A stretch of DNA of 10,220 nucleotides from Alphaproteobacteria bacterium MarineAlpha10_Bin2 (GCA_002937555.1 PTKB01000079.1:1-10220); one strand, 5' to 3'. Numbered from the stretch's first letter, positions 1-7,546 are shown. A program made the numbers and translations. The notes: generated by a model not told the origin, from the sequence alone.

Positions 1-260
1 GGATGCGGCGGGATACCGACAATGAGGAAATATACGGCAACAAAACTGAGCGCGACGGCGGCGGCGGCGACATAGGGCCCGCGCGCGCGTCCGTTCGCCA
101 GGCGGATGGCGCCGGTCAGGACAAATCCCAAAGCGGCGGGAATGAGCGCGCTTTGCACTGCCGCCTGATCGAAAAATCCGGTTTCTATGTTGGCCTCCCG
201 GGATCGCTTCGCCGGCCCTGGAAAATAATCTGCGGGGCCACATGTTTTACTGTATGTCAT
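1..260 (-). CDS. Partial small membrane protein, function unknown
   Basis: This is the N-terminal part of a reverse-strand open frame that runs off the left edge of the window. I do not recognise the family. After a polar start the translation shows two hydrophobic stretches that look like membrane helices: SALIPAALGFVLTGAI, then (after a short loop with Asn, Arg and Gly) YVAAAAVALSFVAVYFLIVGI. The start is uncertain. An in-frame ATG lies at 260-258 without a Shine-Dalgarno, an in-frame GTG at 158-156 would sit just before the first helix, and the only good ribosome site (GGGAGG, 199-194) sits 5 nt before an ATA codon at 188-186. It is divergent from fdhD, so the stretch 190-290 must carry both upstream regions. 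The alternative is that only about the first 158-188 bases are coding. Hydropathy and codon pattern are visible; any function would be guesswork. Confidence 0.5.
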   Translation of the reverse strand, partial: MTYSKTCGPADYFPGPAKRSREANIETGFFDQAAVQSALIPAALGFVLTGAIRLANGRARGPYVAAAAVALSFVAVYFLIVGIPPH

Positions 261-289
261 GGCAGTGCGCATTCGATAAAGGTCAGAGG

Positions 290-1159
290 ATGGAATTCAG
301 CGTAAAACCGGAGCCGGAGAATCCCCGCCTCACGCGTGAAATGCGCGGCCTCGATCAGGACGGCCGGGAAATGCAAATCCGCGTGGTCGAGGAACGGCCG
401 ATGACGATTTTCCTCAACGGCCAGGAGATCGTCACCGTGATGACGATCCGCGACCATCCGGAATATCTTGCCCTCGGTTATCTCCTCAATCAGCGCATGC
501 TGCTGCCCGACGATCACGTGACCGCGGTCGATTATGATGAGGATATCGAGACCATTGTCGTGCGCACCGAGCGCAAAACCGATTACGAAGAAAAACTACG
601 CAAGAAGACGCTGACCTCCGGCTGCGCTCAGGGTACTGTGTTCGGTGATTTGATGGACCATATCGACAGCGTGCAATTGCCGAAGGACGCGGTGCTCAAA
701 ACCTCCTGGCTCTACGCGCTGAGCCACAAAATCAACACCCAGCCCAGCCTCTATCTGACGGCCGGCGCGATCCATGGCTGCGTCCTCTGTGAGGCCGACC
801 ACCCGCTGATCTATATGGAAGATGTCGGGCGTCACAACGCCATCGACAAGATCGCCGGCTACATGTTCCGCAACAAAGTTAGCCTGGACGGCAAGATGTT
901 CTACACCACCGGACGCCTCACCAGCGAGATGGTGCTGAAGACGGTGCAGATGGGTATTCCGGTGCTGATCTCGCGCTCGGGCTTCACTGCCTGGGGCGTC
1001 GAGCTGGCGCGCCAGACCGGCCTGACTCTGATTGGCCGCGCCAAAGGCAAACGCTTCATTGCGCTGGCCGGCGAGGAACGCATTGAGTTCGATGCCGATG
1101 CGAGCGAAGTGGCGGAAGCGGCGCGCCGTCGCCGGCACGGCGGAACCAGCGCCGCCTGA
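290..1159 (+). CDS. fdhD: FdhD, formate dehydrogenase accessory sulfurtransferase
   Basis: FdhD carries sulfur from the cysteine desulfurase IscS to the bis-MGD cofactor, giving the Mo/W its terminal sulfido ligand. Formate dehydrogenases are inactive without it. The protein is 289 aa, within the usual range. Family blocks visible are TSGCAQGT (110-116), the EDVGRHNAIDK block (177-187), TTGRLTSEMV (206-215), the IPVLISRSGFTAWGVELA block (223-240) and GKRFIALAG near the C-terminus. The loop that in E. coli carries CxxC has only Cys112 here, because the second position is Gly115. I chose ATG 290 because AAAGG lies 7 nt upstream and the homology begins after it; the frame is open back to an ATG at 242, but that extension looks unrelated. 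It is the first gene of a plus-strand operon with a GIY-YIG gene and mobA, and it faces the fds genes convergently. Confidence in the family is very high. Confidence 0.95.
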   Translation: MEFSVKPEPENPRLTREMRGLDQDGREMQIRVVEERPMTIFLNGQEIVTVMTIRDHPEYLALGYLLNQRMLLPDDHVTAVDYDEDIETIVVRTERKTDYEEKLRKKTLTSGCAQGTVFGDLMDHIDSVQLPKDAVLKTSWLYALSHKINTQPSLYLTAGAIHGCVLCEADHPLIYMEDVGRHNAIDKIAGYMFRNKVSLDGKMFYTTGRLTSEMVLKTVQMGIPVLISRSGFTAWGVELARQTGLTLIGRAKGKRFIALAGEERIEFDADASEVAEAARRRRHGGTSAA

Positions 1160-1171
1160 GCCGCCAGCGCC

Positions 1172-1750
1172 ATGAAGCTCGATTTGCATTGGCGCGGACC
1201 CTATGGCGCGGGGCTGTTTCCGGACACGCCCGAAGCGATGGAGGGCCTCCTCGGCGCCGGTATTTATCTCCGCATCAAGCGCTATGCCGGCGGGCGCACC
1301 GTGGCCTATGTCGGACAATCCAAACAGTTGTTGGCGCGCATGGACCAGCATGTCAGCGCCGTGCTCGGGCTCGCCCATGTGCTGCGCGACGAGAGCGGCC
1401 AGGTGGTGTTTCAGCCGGCTTTCGACGCCCGCCTCCGGGCCTTGAACGATATCGAAACCGTTGCCGGTTTGGCACTGGCCGAGGCGCGGCGCATGCGTTT
1501 TTTCTGCGCTTTCTGCGACGACGGCTTCGACAGCGACTTCCTCGGACTGGTGGAATATCTTCTCATGCAGCGCCTCGCCGAGAGCGGCAAGGGCGGCAAC
1601 GCAGAAAACATCAACCGCCCGCCGGTCGCCGAGTTCGATCACGAGGTGATCGTTGAAAGCGAATTCGACGGCGTCGCGGCGGCGGACGAAAAATTGCTGC
1701 GCGGGTTGATCGGCGAAGCACCGCTCGCGCTGGAGGGAACGCTTGGCTGA
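1172..1750 (+). CDS. GIY-YIG nuclease-like protein, 192 aa
   Basis: I recognise no named family, but the sequence carries the full ordered motif set of the GIY-YIG endonuclease fold: GIY (30-32), a YIG equivalent AYVGQS (YVG, 46-48), Arg56 followed by His60, a helical Glu128 in LVEYLLMQRL for the metal, and Asn146/Asn148 in the NAENIN loop. In known GIY-YIG nucleases these are the tyrosines, Arg, His, metal Glu and Asn of the active site, so the domain appears catalytically intact. There is also a small FCAFC (CxxC) at 111-115. There is no extra DNA-binding domain and no signal peptide. The gene starts 12 nt after fdhD with a weak ribosome site, and its last 8 nt overlap mobA, so it is translated within the cofactor operon. 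A DNA or RNA nuclease role is possible by family; why it sits in a Mo-cofactor operon is unknown. Open frame and coding are sure; the fold call is good but not tested by alignment. Confidence 0.75.
   Translation: MKLDLHWRGPYGAGLFPDTPEAMEGLLGAGIYLRIKRYAGGRTVAYVGQSKQLLARMDQHVSAVLGLAHVLRDESGQVVFQPAFDARLRALNDIETVAGLALAEARRMRFFCAFCDDGFDSDFLGLVEYLLMQRLAESGKGGNAENINRPPVAEFDHEVIVESEFDGVAAADEKLLRGLIGEAPLALEGTLG
1732..1745 (+). promoter_or_regulatory. Shine-Dalgarno that fixes the TTG start of mobA
   Basis: GGAGGG at 1732-1737 stands 5 nt before the TTG codon at 1743-1745. It lies inside the coding end of the GIY-YIG gene, whose TGA is at 1748-1750. No ATG or GTG in the mobA frame gives a full N-terminus before the LAGG motif, so TTG is the best start. 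The arrangement points to translational coupling between the two genes. Confidence 0.75.
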
Positions 1751-2366
1751 TACGGCGCAGATCGCCGGCGTGCTGCTAGCCGGCGGCTTGGCCCGGCGCA
1801 TGGGCGGCGGCGACAAATGCCTGCGTCCACTCGCCGGAAAGCCGATCCTCAGCCATGTGCTCGAACGGGTGCGTCCGCAAGTGGGGCCGCTGTTGTTAAA
1901 CGTCAACAGCGACCAGTCGCATTTTCAGGATTATAAACTGCCAATGGCGGCGGACGTCATCGAAGGCCATGCCGGGCCGCTCGCGGGCATCCTGACCGGC
2001 ATGGAATGGGCGGCGGAGCAGGCGCCGGACTGCGCCTGGCTGGCGAGCTTCGCGACCGATGCGCCGTTCCTGCCCGACGATTTGGTGGCCCGCTTGATGC
2101 GCGCAATCATGGCGGAGGATGCGGAGATCGCCTGCGCCGCTTCGAACGGCCGCAGCCATCCGGTATTCGCGCTCTGGCCGGTGGCGCTGCGCGACGCCTT
2201 GCGTCATGCCCTTGTGGCGGAGGATATACGCAAAATCGACGTCTGGACGGCACACTATCCTGTCGCGACAGTCGAATTCGAGGCCGCACCGCACGATCCC
2301 TTTTTCAACGCCAACCGCCCGGAAGATTTCACCGAGGCGGAGAGATTGCTCGGCGAACTCGGCTAA
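1743..2366 (+). CDS. mobA: MobA, molybdenum cofactor guanylyltransferase
   Basis: MobA transfers GMP from GTP to Mo-molybdopterin to form the MGD used (as bis-MGD) by formate dehydrogenase and other DMSO-reductase-family enzymes. The 207 aa length is typical. The nucleotide-binding signature is clear: LAGG (12-15) and RMGGGDK (19-25). It is followed by GPLAGIL (78-84), the metal-binding region TDAPFLP (105-111), GRSHPVFALWP (136-146) and FFNANRPEDF (187-196), all in the usual order. It starts at TTG with a strong ribosome site and overlaps the preceding GIY-YIG gene by 8 nt. Its TAA (2364-2366) overlaps the stop codon of the convergent DUF364 gene. The position next to fdhD and opposite fdsA fits a dedicated supply of cofactor to this dehydrogenase. 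No mobB or other cofactor genes are in the window. Confidence 0.95.
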   Translation: MADTAQIAGVLLAGGLARRMGGGDKCLRPLAGKPILSHVLERVRPQVGPLLLNVNSDQSHFQDYKLPMAADVIEGHAGPLAGILTGMEWAAEQAPDCAWLASFATDAPFLPDDLVARLMRAIMAEDAEIACAASNGRSHPVFALWPVALRDALRHALVAEDIRKIDVWTAHYPVATVEFEAAPHDPFFNANRPEDFTEAERLLGELG

Positions 2367-3082
2367 TCCGAAGTCAGCGTCACGTACCGGCCGAGCGGCT
2401 TCAAGGCGCTAACCGCGCCGCCTTCGGCGACCCGCTGGGCAGTGCCGTCGAGGTCGACGGGAACCAGGCCGGATAGGGCGTTGACGCCAAGCGCAAAGAG
2501 CGCCGGAGAGAGCGGCGCACTCGGCCCGACCAGCACGGTAAAGGCGGTCGCCGGCGCCAGCGCAAGCAGGCCGCCCAGGCTGCCATTGGAGAGCGTCGAT
2601 GCGGTGATGGCGAGGAATTCCGCCGCCGGAACAAGATCGGCCGCGGCCTCAGGCGGATAATCACCGGGGCCGGGCTCGCGCTCGATCACTGCGGCGCCGG
2701 GGAGCTTTTCGTCGAGCTCGGGAAAGCGCCCGATCACCACCGTGCGCTCGCCGCGCGCCTCGATCATGTCGAGGCCGTTCGCGTCCGCGCCGTCCAGGTC
2801 GTAGCGATTGTGATGCGCGTTGATCGCGGCATATCCCAGGACCCGCTCGAAGATATTGTCCGATTCGATTAGCCCGGCAAGGTCGGCGAGGGCGCTGCCC
2901 CGATAGCTGCCGGGTTCGGGCAGGCTGCGGCAGCCCTCGGTACCGCGCGCCGGCGTATGCGCCAGGCCGGCGCCCACCGAGCCTTCGACATAGGTCCAGT
3001 TGAGGCCGATGACGACGCGCTCGGCGATGCCGCTGATGCCGTGACGGAGACCAGCGCTGAGACGCTCCTCCATCGCGGTCAC
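2363..3082 (-). CDS. DUF4213/DUF364 protein (putative heavy-metal chelation)
   Basis: This protein of about 239 aa matches my knowledge of the DUF4213 + DUF364 pair, named 'putative heavy-metal chelation' from structural work rather than proven function. The N-terminal part (about 20-95) contains VVIGLNWTYVEG, the S-N-F segment ESDNIFERVLGYAAINA and the HHNR turn. The C-terminal Rossmann-like part (about 110-230) contains TVVIGRFPEL, the AEFLAITASTLSNGSL block, FTVLVGPSAPLSPALFALG and GGAVSALKP. It is the last gene of the fds set: its GTG start (3082-3080) is 7 nt after the fdsA stop, and an in-frame ATG at 3073-3071 is an alternative start; neither has a strong ribosome site. Its TAG overlaps the mobA stop. 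The context suggests a role in metal (Mo/W or Fe) handling for the dehydrogenase, but that is inference. Family call is good; function unknown. Confidence 0.82.
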   Translation of the reverse strand: MTAMEERLSAGLRHGISGIAERVVIGLNWTYVEGSVGAGLAHTPARGTEGCRSLPEPGSYRGSALADLAGLIESDNIFERVLGYAAINAHHNRYDLDGADANGLDMIEARGERTVVIGRFPELDEKLPGAAVIEREPGPGDYPPEAAADLVPAAEFLAITASTLSNGSLGGLLALAPATAFTVLVGPSAPLSPALFALGVNALSGLVPVDLDGTAQRVAEGGAVSALKPLGRYVTLTSD

Positions 3083-3089
3083 GGCGCTT

Positions 3090-5843
3090 TTACTCTGCCG
3101 CTGCGCTGGCCGCCTTCTCCACCTTGGCGGCGCAGAATTTGAATTCGGGAATCTTGCCGACCGGATCGAGCGCCGGGTTGGTCAGCATATTGGCGGCGGC
3201 CTCGGCGTAACAGAACGGCACGAACACCACGCCCTTGGGAATGCCGGCATCGGCGCGCGCCTTCAATGAAATGCGGCCGCGCCGCGTCGCCACTTCGATC
3301 TGGTCGCCAGGGCGGATGCCGAGGCGCGTCATCTCCAGCGGCGCCAGGCTGGCGACCGCTTCGGGCTCGAGATCGTCGAGGGTTTGCGAGCGCCGCGTCA
3401 TGGCGCCGGTATGCCAATGTTCCAACTGGCGCCCGGTTGAAAGCACCATCGGATAATCCGCGTCAGGCATTTCGTCGGGCGCGATGATGGAGGCCGGCAC
3501 GAACTTGCCGCGCGTGCTCGGCGTCGGAAAGCCGTCGGCGAAAATAACGTCGTTGCCGGGCAGTTCCTCGCCGTCGCAAGGATAAGTGACGACGCTCTCG
3601 CGCTCGAGGCGCGGCCAGGAGATGTTGTCGAGCGATTCCATGCAATGCTTCATCTCAGCGAACACGTCCGCCGGGTGGGCATACTCCCAATCGAGGCCGA
3701 TGCGCTTCGCCAGTTCGGTGATAATCCACCAATCGGGCATGACGCCGTCCGGGGCGTCCACCGCCTGGCGGCCCATTTGGATTTGCCGGTTGGTGTTGGT
3801 GACGGTGCCGTCCTTCTCGGGCCACGCGGTGGCGGGCAGGATCACGTCGGCGAAGAATGCGGTCTCGGTCAAAAAGAGTTCCTGCACCACGAGATGGTCG
3901 AGCTTGGCGAAGGCTTCGCGCACATGATGGGAGTTGGGGTCCGACATCGCCGGATTTTCGCCCATGATGTACATGCCGCGGATATCGCCGTCATGCACCG
4001 CGTCCATGATTTCGACGACCGTCAGGCCGCGCTCGGGATCGAGAGATGTGCCCCAAAGTTCTTCGAAACGGCCCTGAATATCGGTGTCGGTCACTGCCTG
4101 ATAATCAGGGTAGAACATCGGAATGAGACCGGCATCGGAGGCGCCCTGCACATTGTTCTGGCCGCGCAACGGGTGGAGGCCGGTGCCCGGGCGCCCGACC
4201 TGGCCGCTCATCAGGGCGAGGGAAATCAAGCAGCGCGCATTGTCGGTGCCGTGGATAGACTGGGAGATTCCCATGCCCCAAAAGATGATCGCCGCCTCGG
4301 CTTTGGCATAGATGCGCGCCACTTGGCGCAGCACATCCGGTTCAATACCGCATATCGGCGCCATCTCTTCCGGCGAGAAATCCTTGAGATGGTCGCGCAA
4401 CTGCTCGAAGCCCTCGGTGTGGGCTTGGACATATTGCTGGTCATAGAGCTCTTCGGCGACGATGACATGCATCAGCGCGTTCAAGAGCGCTACGTCGGTG
4501 CCCGGCTTGAACTGCAGGAAATTGCTGGCATGGCGTGCCAGCGCCGAGCCGCGCGGGTCGATGATAATCAGCTTGGCGCCGCGCTGCGCGGCATTCTTGA
4601 GGAATGTCGCGGCGACGGGATGATTGGAAGTCGGATGCGCACCAATCACGATGATAACGTCCGAATTGCGCGCCTCGTTAAAACTAGCGGTCACCGCGCC
4701 GGAGCCGATGGTTTCCAACAGCGCCGCCACCGAAGAGGCATGGCAGAGGCGGGTGCAGTGATCGACATTGTTACTGCCAAATCCGGAGCGCACTAGCTTC
4801 TGGAACAGATAAGCCTCTTCATTGGAACCCTTGGCAGAGCCGAAGCCGGCCAGCGCCTTGCCGCCGTCCGCTTCGCGGATGCTTTTGAGACCCTCGGCGG
4901 CGAAATCGAGTGCTTCTTCCCAGCTTGCTTCGCGGAAATGGCTAAGCGGGTTGGCCGGGTCGAGATCGATATCGGCGTGTTTGGCCGGCGCATCCTCGCG
5001 CCGGATCAGCGGCTTGGTCAGGCGGTGGTCATGACTGATATAGTCGAAGCCAAAGCGGCCCTTGACGCAGAGACGCTCGGAATTCGACGGCCCGTCACGG
5101 CCCTCGACCGAGAGGATCTTGTTGTCCTTGACGTTAAAGGTGAGCTGGCAGCCGACGCCACAATAGGGGCAGACGCTATCGACCTGCTTGTCGGGCGTCA
5201 CCTTGCCGACGCCACCCGCCGGCATCAGGGCGCCGGTCGGGCAGGCCTGCACACATTCGCCGCAGGCAACGCAGCTCGACGATCCCATCGCATCGTCGAA
5301 ATCGAACACGATCTTGTTGCCGGCGCCGCGCCCGGCCATGCCGATAACGTCATTAACCTGTATTTCGCGGCACGCGCGCACACAGCGGGTGCAATGGATG
5401 CAGGCATCGAGATTGACCGCCATGGCGGTGTGGCTGGTGTCCGGTGCGGGCGTTCGGCGCGCCGGAAAGCGGCTCTCGGTCTGGCCCATTTCTTCGGCCC
5501 AGTGCCACAGTTCCGAGTTCGGATCGTGGCTGCTTTCGCGCGGCGGCTGATCGGCGACGAGCAGTTCCATCACCATCTTGCGCGCCGTCTTGGCGCGCTC
5601 AGTTGCGCTGTGCACGACCATGTCTTGCGCCGGTTTGCGGATGCAGGAAGCGGCCAGCACGCGCTCGCCTTCGATCTCGACCATGCAGACCCGGCAATTG
5701 CCGTCGGCGCGGTAGTCCGGCGCTTTGGAATAGCAGAGATGGGGAATATCGATGCCGGCGCGCTCGGCGCATTGCCAAATCGTCTCGCCTTCCGCCGCTT
5801 CCAGGGTTTGGCCGTCCAGGGTGAATTTGATATTTCCGCTCAT
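3090..5843 (-). CDS. fdsA: Formate dehydrogenase alpha (catalytic) subunit, FdsA/Fdh1A type
   Basis: This is the 917 aa catalytic subunit of a cytoplasmic NAD-dependent formate dehydrogenase, oxidising formate to CO2 at a bis-MGD Mo or W centre. Domains in order are: an N-terminal [2Fe-2S] ferredoxin domain (Cys37, 50, 53, 67); a NuoG-like linker with His106 but no following Cys ligands; two [4Fe-4S] motifs (Cys148, 151, 154, 158 and Cys191, 194, 197, 201); the proximal [4Fe-4S] (Cys225, 228, 232, 259); and the molybdopterin oxidoreductase body. Catalytic residues by homology are Cys367-His368 in HCTRLCHAS (an ordinary TGC codon, not selenocysteine) and Arg560 in PLRGQNNVQG. A C-terminal dinucleotide-binding domain includes STGRQLEHWHTGAMTRRS. 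The ATG at 5843-5841 overlaps the fdsGB TGA (ATGA), so translation is coupled. The frame is open 60 codons further upstream, but that lies within fdsGB. The absent His-Cys3 ligands are unusual against Rhodobacter FdsA. Confidence 0.95.
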   Translation of the reverse strand: MSGNIKFTLDGQTLEAAEGETIWQCAERAGIDIPHLCYSKAPDYRADGNCRVCMVEIEGERVLAASCIRKPAQDMVVHSATERAKTARKMVMELLVADQPPRESSHDPNSELWHWAEEMGQTESRFPARRTPAPDTSHTAMAVNLDACIHCTRCVRACREIQVNDVIGMAGRGAGNKIVFDFDDAMGSSSCVACGECVQACPTGALMPAGGVGKVTPDKQVDSVCPYCGVGCQLTFNVKDNKILSVEGRDGPSNSERLCVKGRFGFDYISHDHRLTKPLIRREDAPAKHADIDLDPANPLSHFREASWEEALDFAAEGLKSIREADGGKALAGFGSAKGSNEEAYLFQKLVRSGFGSNNVDHCTRLCHASSVAALLETIGSGAVTASFNEARNSDVIIVIGAHPTSNHPVAATFLKNAAQRGAKLIIIDPRGSALARHASNFLQFKPGTDVALLNALMHVIVAEELYDQQYVQAHTEGFEQLRDHLKDFSPEEMAPICGIEPDVLRQVARIYAKAEAAIIFWGMGISQSIHGTDNARCLISLALMSGQVGRPGTGLHPLRGQNNVQGASDAGLIPMFYPDYQAVTDTDIQGRFEELWGTSLDPERGLTVVEIMDAVHDGDIRGMYIMGENPAMSDPNSHHVREAFAKLDHLVVQELFLTETAFFADVILPATAWPEKDGTVTNTNRQIQMGRQAVDAPDGVMPDWWIITELAKRIGLDWEYAHPADVFAEMKHCMESLDNISWPRLERESVVTYPCDGEELPGNDVIFADGFPTPSTRGKFVPASIIAPDEMPDADYPMVLSTGRQLEHWHTGAMTRRSQTLDDLEPEAVASLAPLEMTRLGIRPGDQIEVATRRGRISLKARADAGIPKGVVFVPFCYAEAAANMLTNPALDPVGKIPEFKFCAAKVEKAASAAAE

Positions 5844-7546
5844 GTCACATCCTCGGGAAAATGTTTCAGCACCATGAGGAGCGGATTGGGCGCAGCCTGG
5901 CCGAGGCCGCAGATCGAGGCATCCATCATGGTTTGGCTGAGTTCGCGCAACAGCGGCCCGTCCCAATCGGGCGCCGACATCAGTTTGACGGCTTTTTCCG
6001 TCCCCGCGCGGCACGGCGTACATTGGCCGCAGCTCTCATACTCGAAGAAGCGCATCAAATTAAGCGCTGCGTCGCGCATATTGTCCTTGTCCGACAGCAC
6101 CACGATCGCTGCCGAACCGATCAGGCAGCCTTCGCTCTCGAGGGTGCCGAAATCGAGCGGAATATCGCCTTTGGACGCTGGCAAGATGCCGCCCGAGGCG
6201 CCGCCCGGCAGATAGCCCTTGAACTGGTGGCCATCGGCCATGCCGCCGCAATATTCCTGGATCAGCTCGTTGACCGTAATTCCGGCCGGGGCGAGCTTGA
6301 CGCCGGGCTCCTGCACCCTGCCGGAAACCGAAAAGCTGCGCAGGCCTTTGCCGCCGTTGCGGCCTTCGCCGGCGAACCATTCGGCGCCGCGCTCGATAAT
6401 ATCGCGCACCCAATAAAGCGTTTCGACATTGTTAATCAGGGTCGGACGGCCGAACAGGCCGACCTGGGACGGGAAGGGCGGTTTGTGGCGCGGCTCGCCG
6501 CGCTTGCCTTCGATGCTTTCCAGCATCGCCGATTCCTCGCCGCATATATAGGCGCCGGCGCCGCGCCGGACAGTGATCTTGGTGCCGGCGTCGAGCCCGG
6601 CGGCGGAGAGTTTTGCGATTTCCTCGCCCAGCACGTGATGCAGGCCGGGATATTCATCGCGCAGATAAATAAAACATTCCTCCGCCGCGACGGCACGCGC
6701 GGCGATCAGCATGCCTTCGAGAAAGCGGTGCGGATCGCGCTCCATGTAATAGCGGTCCTTGAAAGTGCCGGGCTCGCCCTCATCGGCATTGACCGCGAGC
6801 AGGCGGGGCTCCGGCTCGGCCAGCACGAAGCGCCATTTTCGCCCGGTCGGAAAGCCCGCGCCGCCGAGGCCGCGCAACTCGCTCGCTTCAAGGGCCGAGA
6901 TGATATCCTCGATATCTGTATCGCAACTTAAACAAGCGTTTAGAATATTATAGCCACCATTCTTAACATATTCATCGAAGCCCACATAGGGCGGTATATC
7001 GGGATGGGTGTTGCCTTTTTCCACCGCTTCCATGATCGTGTCGGCGGTGGCGTTGACGACATGGCGGTGGCCAAACTCGGCCACCGGCGCGCATTCGCAG
7101 CGCCCCATGCAAGGCGCCCGGACGAGACGCACTTTGGTGCTGTCCAACCGCCCGTCCAACGCATCATAGAGCGCGTCCGATCCCTCCAACTCGCAGGTCA
7201 GGCTGTCGCATATTCGGATAGTCAACGGCGCCGGCGCCGCCTCGCCATCAGCTACCACATCGAAATGGGCGTAGAAGGTCGCGACCTCGAACACTTCCGC
7301 CAGGGAGAGCTTCATCTCATGCGCAAGCGCGGTCAGATGACGGGTCGAAAGATGGCCGGCGCTATCCTGCACAATATGAAGATGCTCAATCAGCAGATCG
7401 CGGCGCCGCGGCCGGTCGCCGAGCAGGGCTTGAATTTCAGTGAGCGCTTCGGGCTCAACTTGGCGGCCTTTTCCTTCATAGCGGGCGCCCCGCGCGCCTT
7501 TGCCGGGATGGCCGAATTTCCGAATGCCGCTCTGTGCCGTCGCCAT
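5840..7546 (-). CDS. fdsB: Formate dehydrogenase beta subunit, fused FdsG-FdsB (NuoE-NuoF-like)
   Basis: This 568 aa electron-transfer subunit passes electrons from FdsA to NAD+. Residues about 25-175 are NuoE/FdsG-like with a [2Fe-2S] set: Cys113 and Cys118 (CDSLTC), Cys146 and Cys150 (CMGRC). Residues about 185-568 are NuoF/FdsB-like: GLGGAGFPTGRKW (FMN/NADH binding), NADEGEPGTFKDR, GAGAYICGEESAMLESIEG, and a [4Fe-4S] motif ESCGQCTPCRAG (Cys506, 509, 512) with Cys546. Separate FdsG and FdsB polypeptides are usual in Rhodobacter and Cupriavidus; a single fused chain of this size is known from Methylobacterium extorquens FDH1. I prefer the ATG at 7546 because GGCAGG lies 5 nt upstream; the frame is open to a TTG at 7588 without a ribosome site. 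It lies 97 nt downstream of lysR and overlaps fdsA by 4 nt. No FdsD-like small subunit gene follows. All redox ligands expected of this subunit are present. Confidence 0.95.
   Translation of the reverse strand: MATAQSGIRKFGHPGKGARGARYEGKGRQVEPEALTEIQALLGDRPRRRDLLIEHLHIVQDSAGHLSTRHLTALAHEMKLSLAEVFEVATFYAHFDVVADGEAAPAPLTIRICDSLTCELEGSDALYDALDGRLDSTKVRLVRAPCMGRCECAPVAEFGHRHVVNATADTIMEAVEKGNTHPDIPPYVGFDEYVKNGGYNILNACLSCDTDIEDIISALEASELRGLGGAGFPTGRKWRFVLAEPEPRLLAVNADEGEPGTFKDRYYMERDPHRFLEGMLIAARAVAAEECFIYLRDEYPGLHHVLGEEIAKLSAAGLDAGTKITVRRGAGAYICGEESAMLESIEGKRGEPRHKPPFPSQVGLFGRPTLINNVETLYWVRDIIERGAEWFAGEGRNGGKGLRSFSVSGRVQEPGVKLAPAGITVNELIQEYCGGMADGHQFKGYLPGGASGGILPASKGDIPLDFGTLESEGCLIGSAAIVVLSDKDNMRDAALNLMRFFEYESCGQCTPCRAGTEKAVKLMSAPDWDGPLLRELSQTMMDASICGLGQAAPNPLLMVLKHFPEDVT

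Noticed and set aside
596..1906. Long minus-strand open frame (436 aa) opposite fdhD and the GIY-YIG gene
   Set aside because: It overlaps three well-supported plus-strand genes and its translation has the Ala/His/Arg-rich look of a GC-rich shadow, without recognisable motifs.
4735..4765. Selenocysteine at the FdsA active site
   Set aside because: The active-site codon reads TGC on the minus strand (HCTRLCHAS), so this is the cysteine form; there is no in-frame TGA.
3645..4796. Plus-strand open frame of 383 aa inside fdsA
   Set aside because: It is antisense to a continuous catalytic-subunit gene with all motifs; the His/Arg/Ala-rich composition marks a shadow frame.
4938..6215. Plus-strand open frame of 425 aa across the fdsA/fdsGB junction
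   Set aside because: It is antisense to both subunit genes, with no family motif and no plausible start signal.
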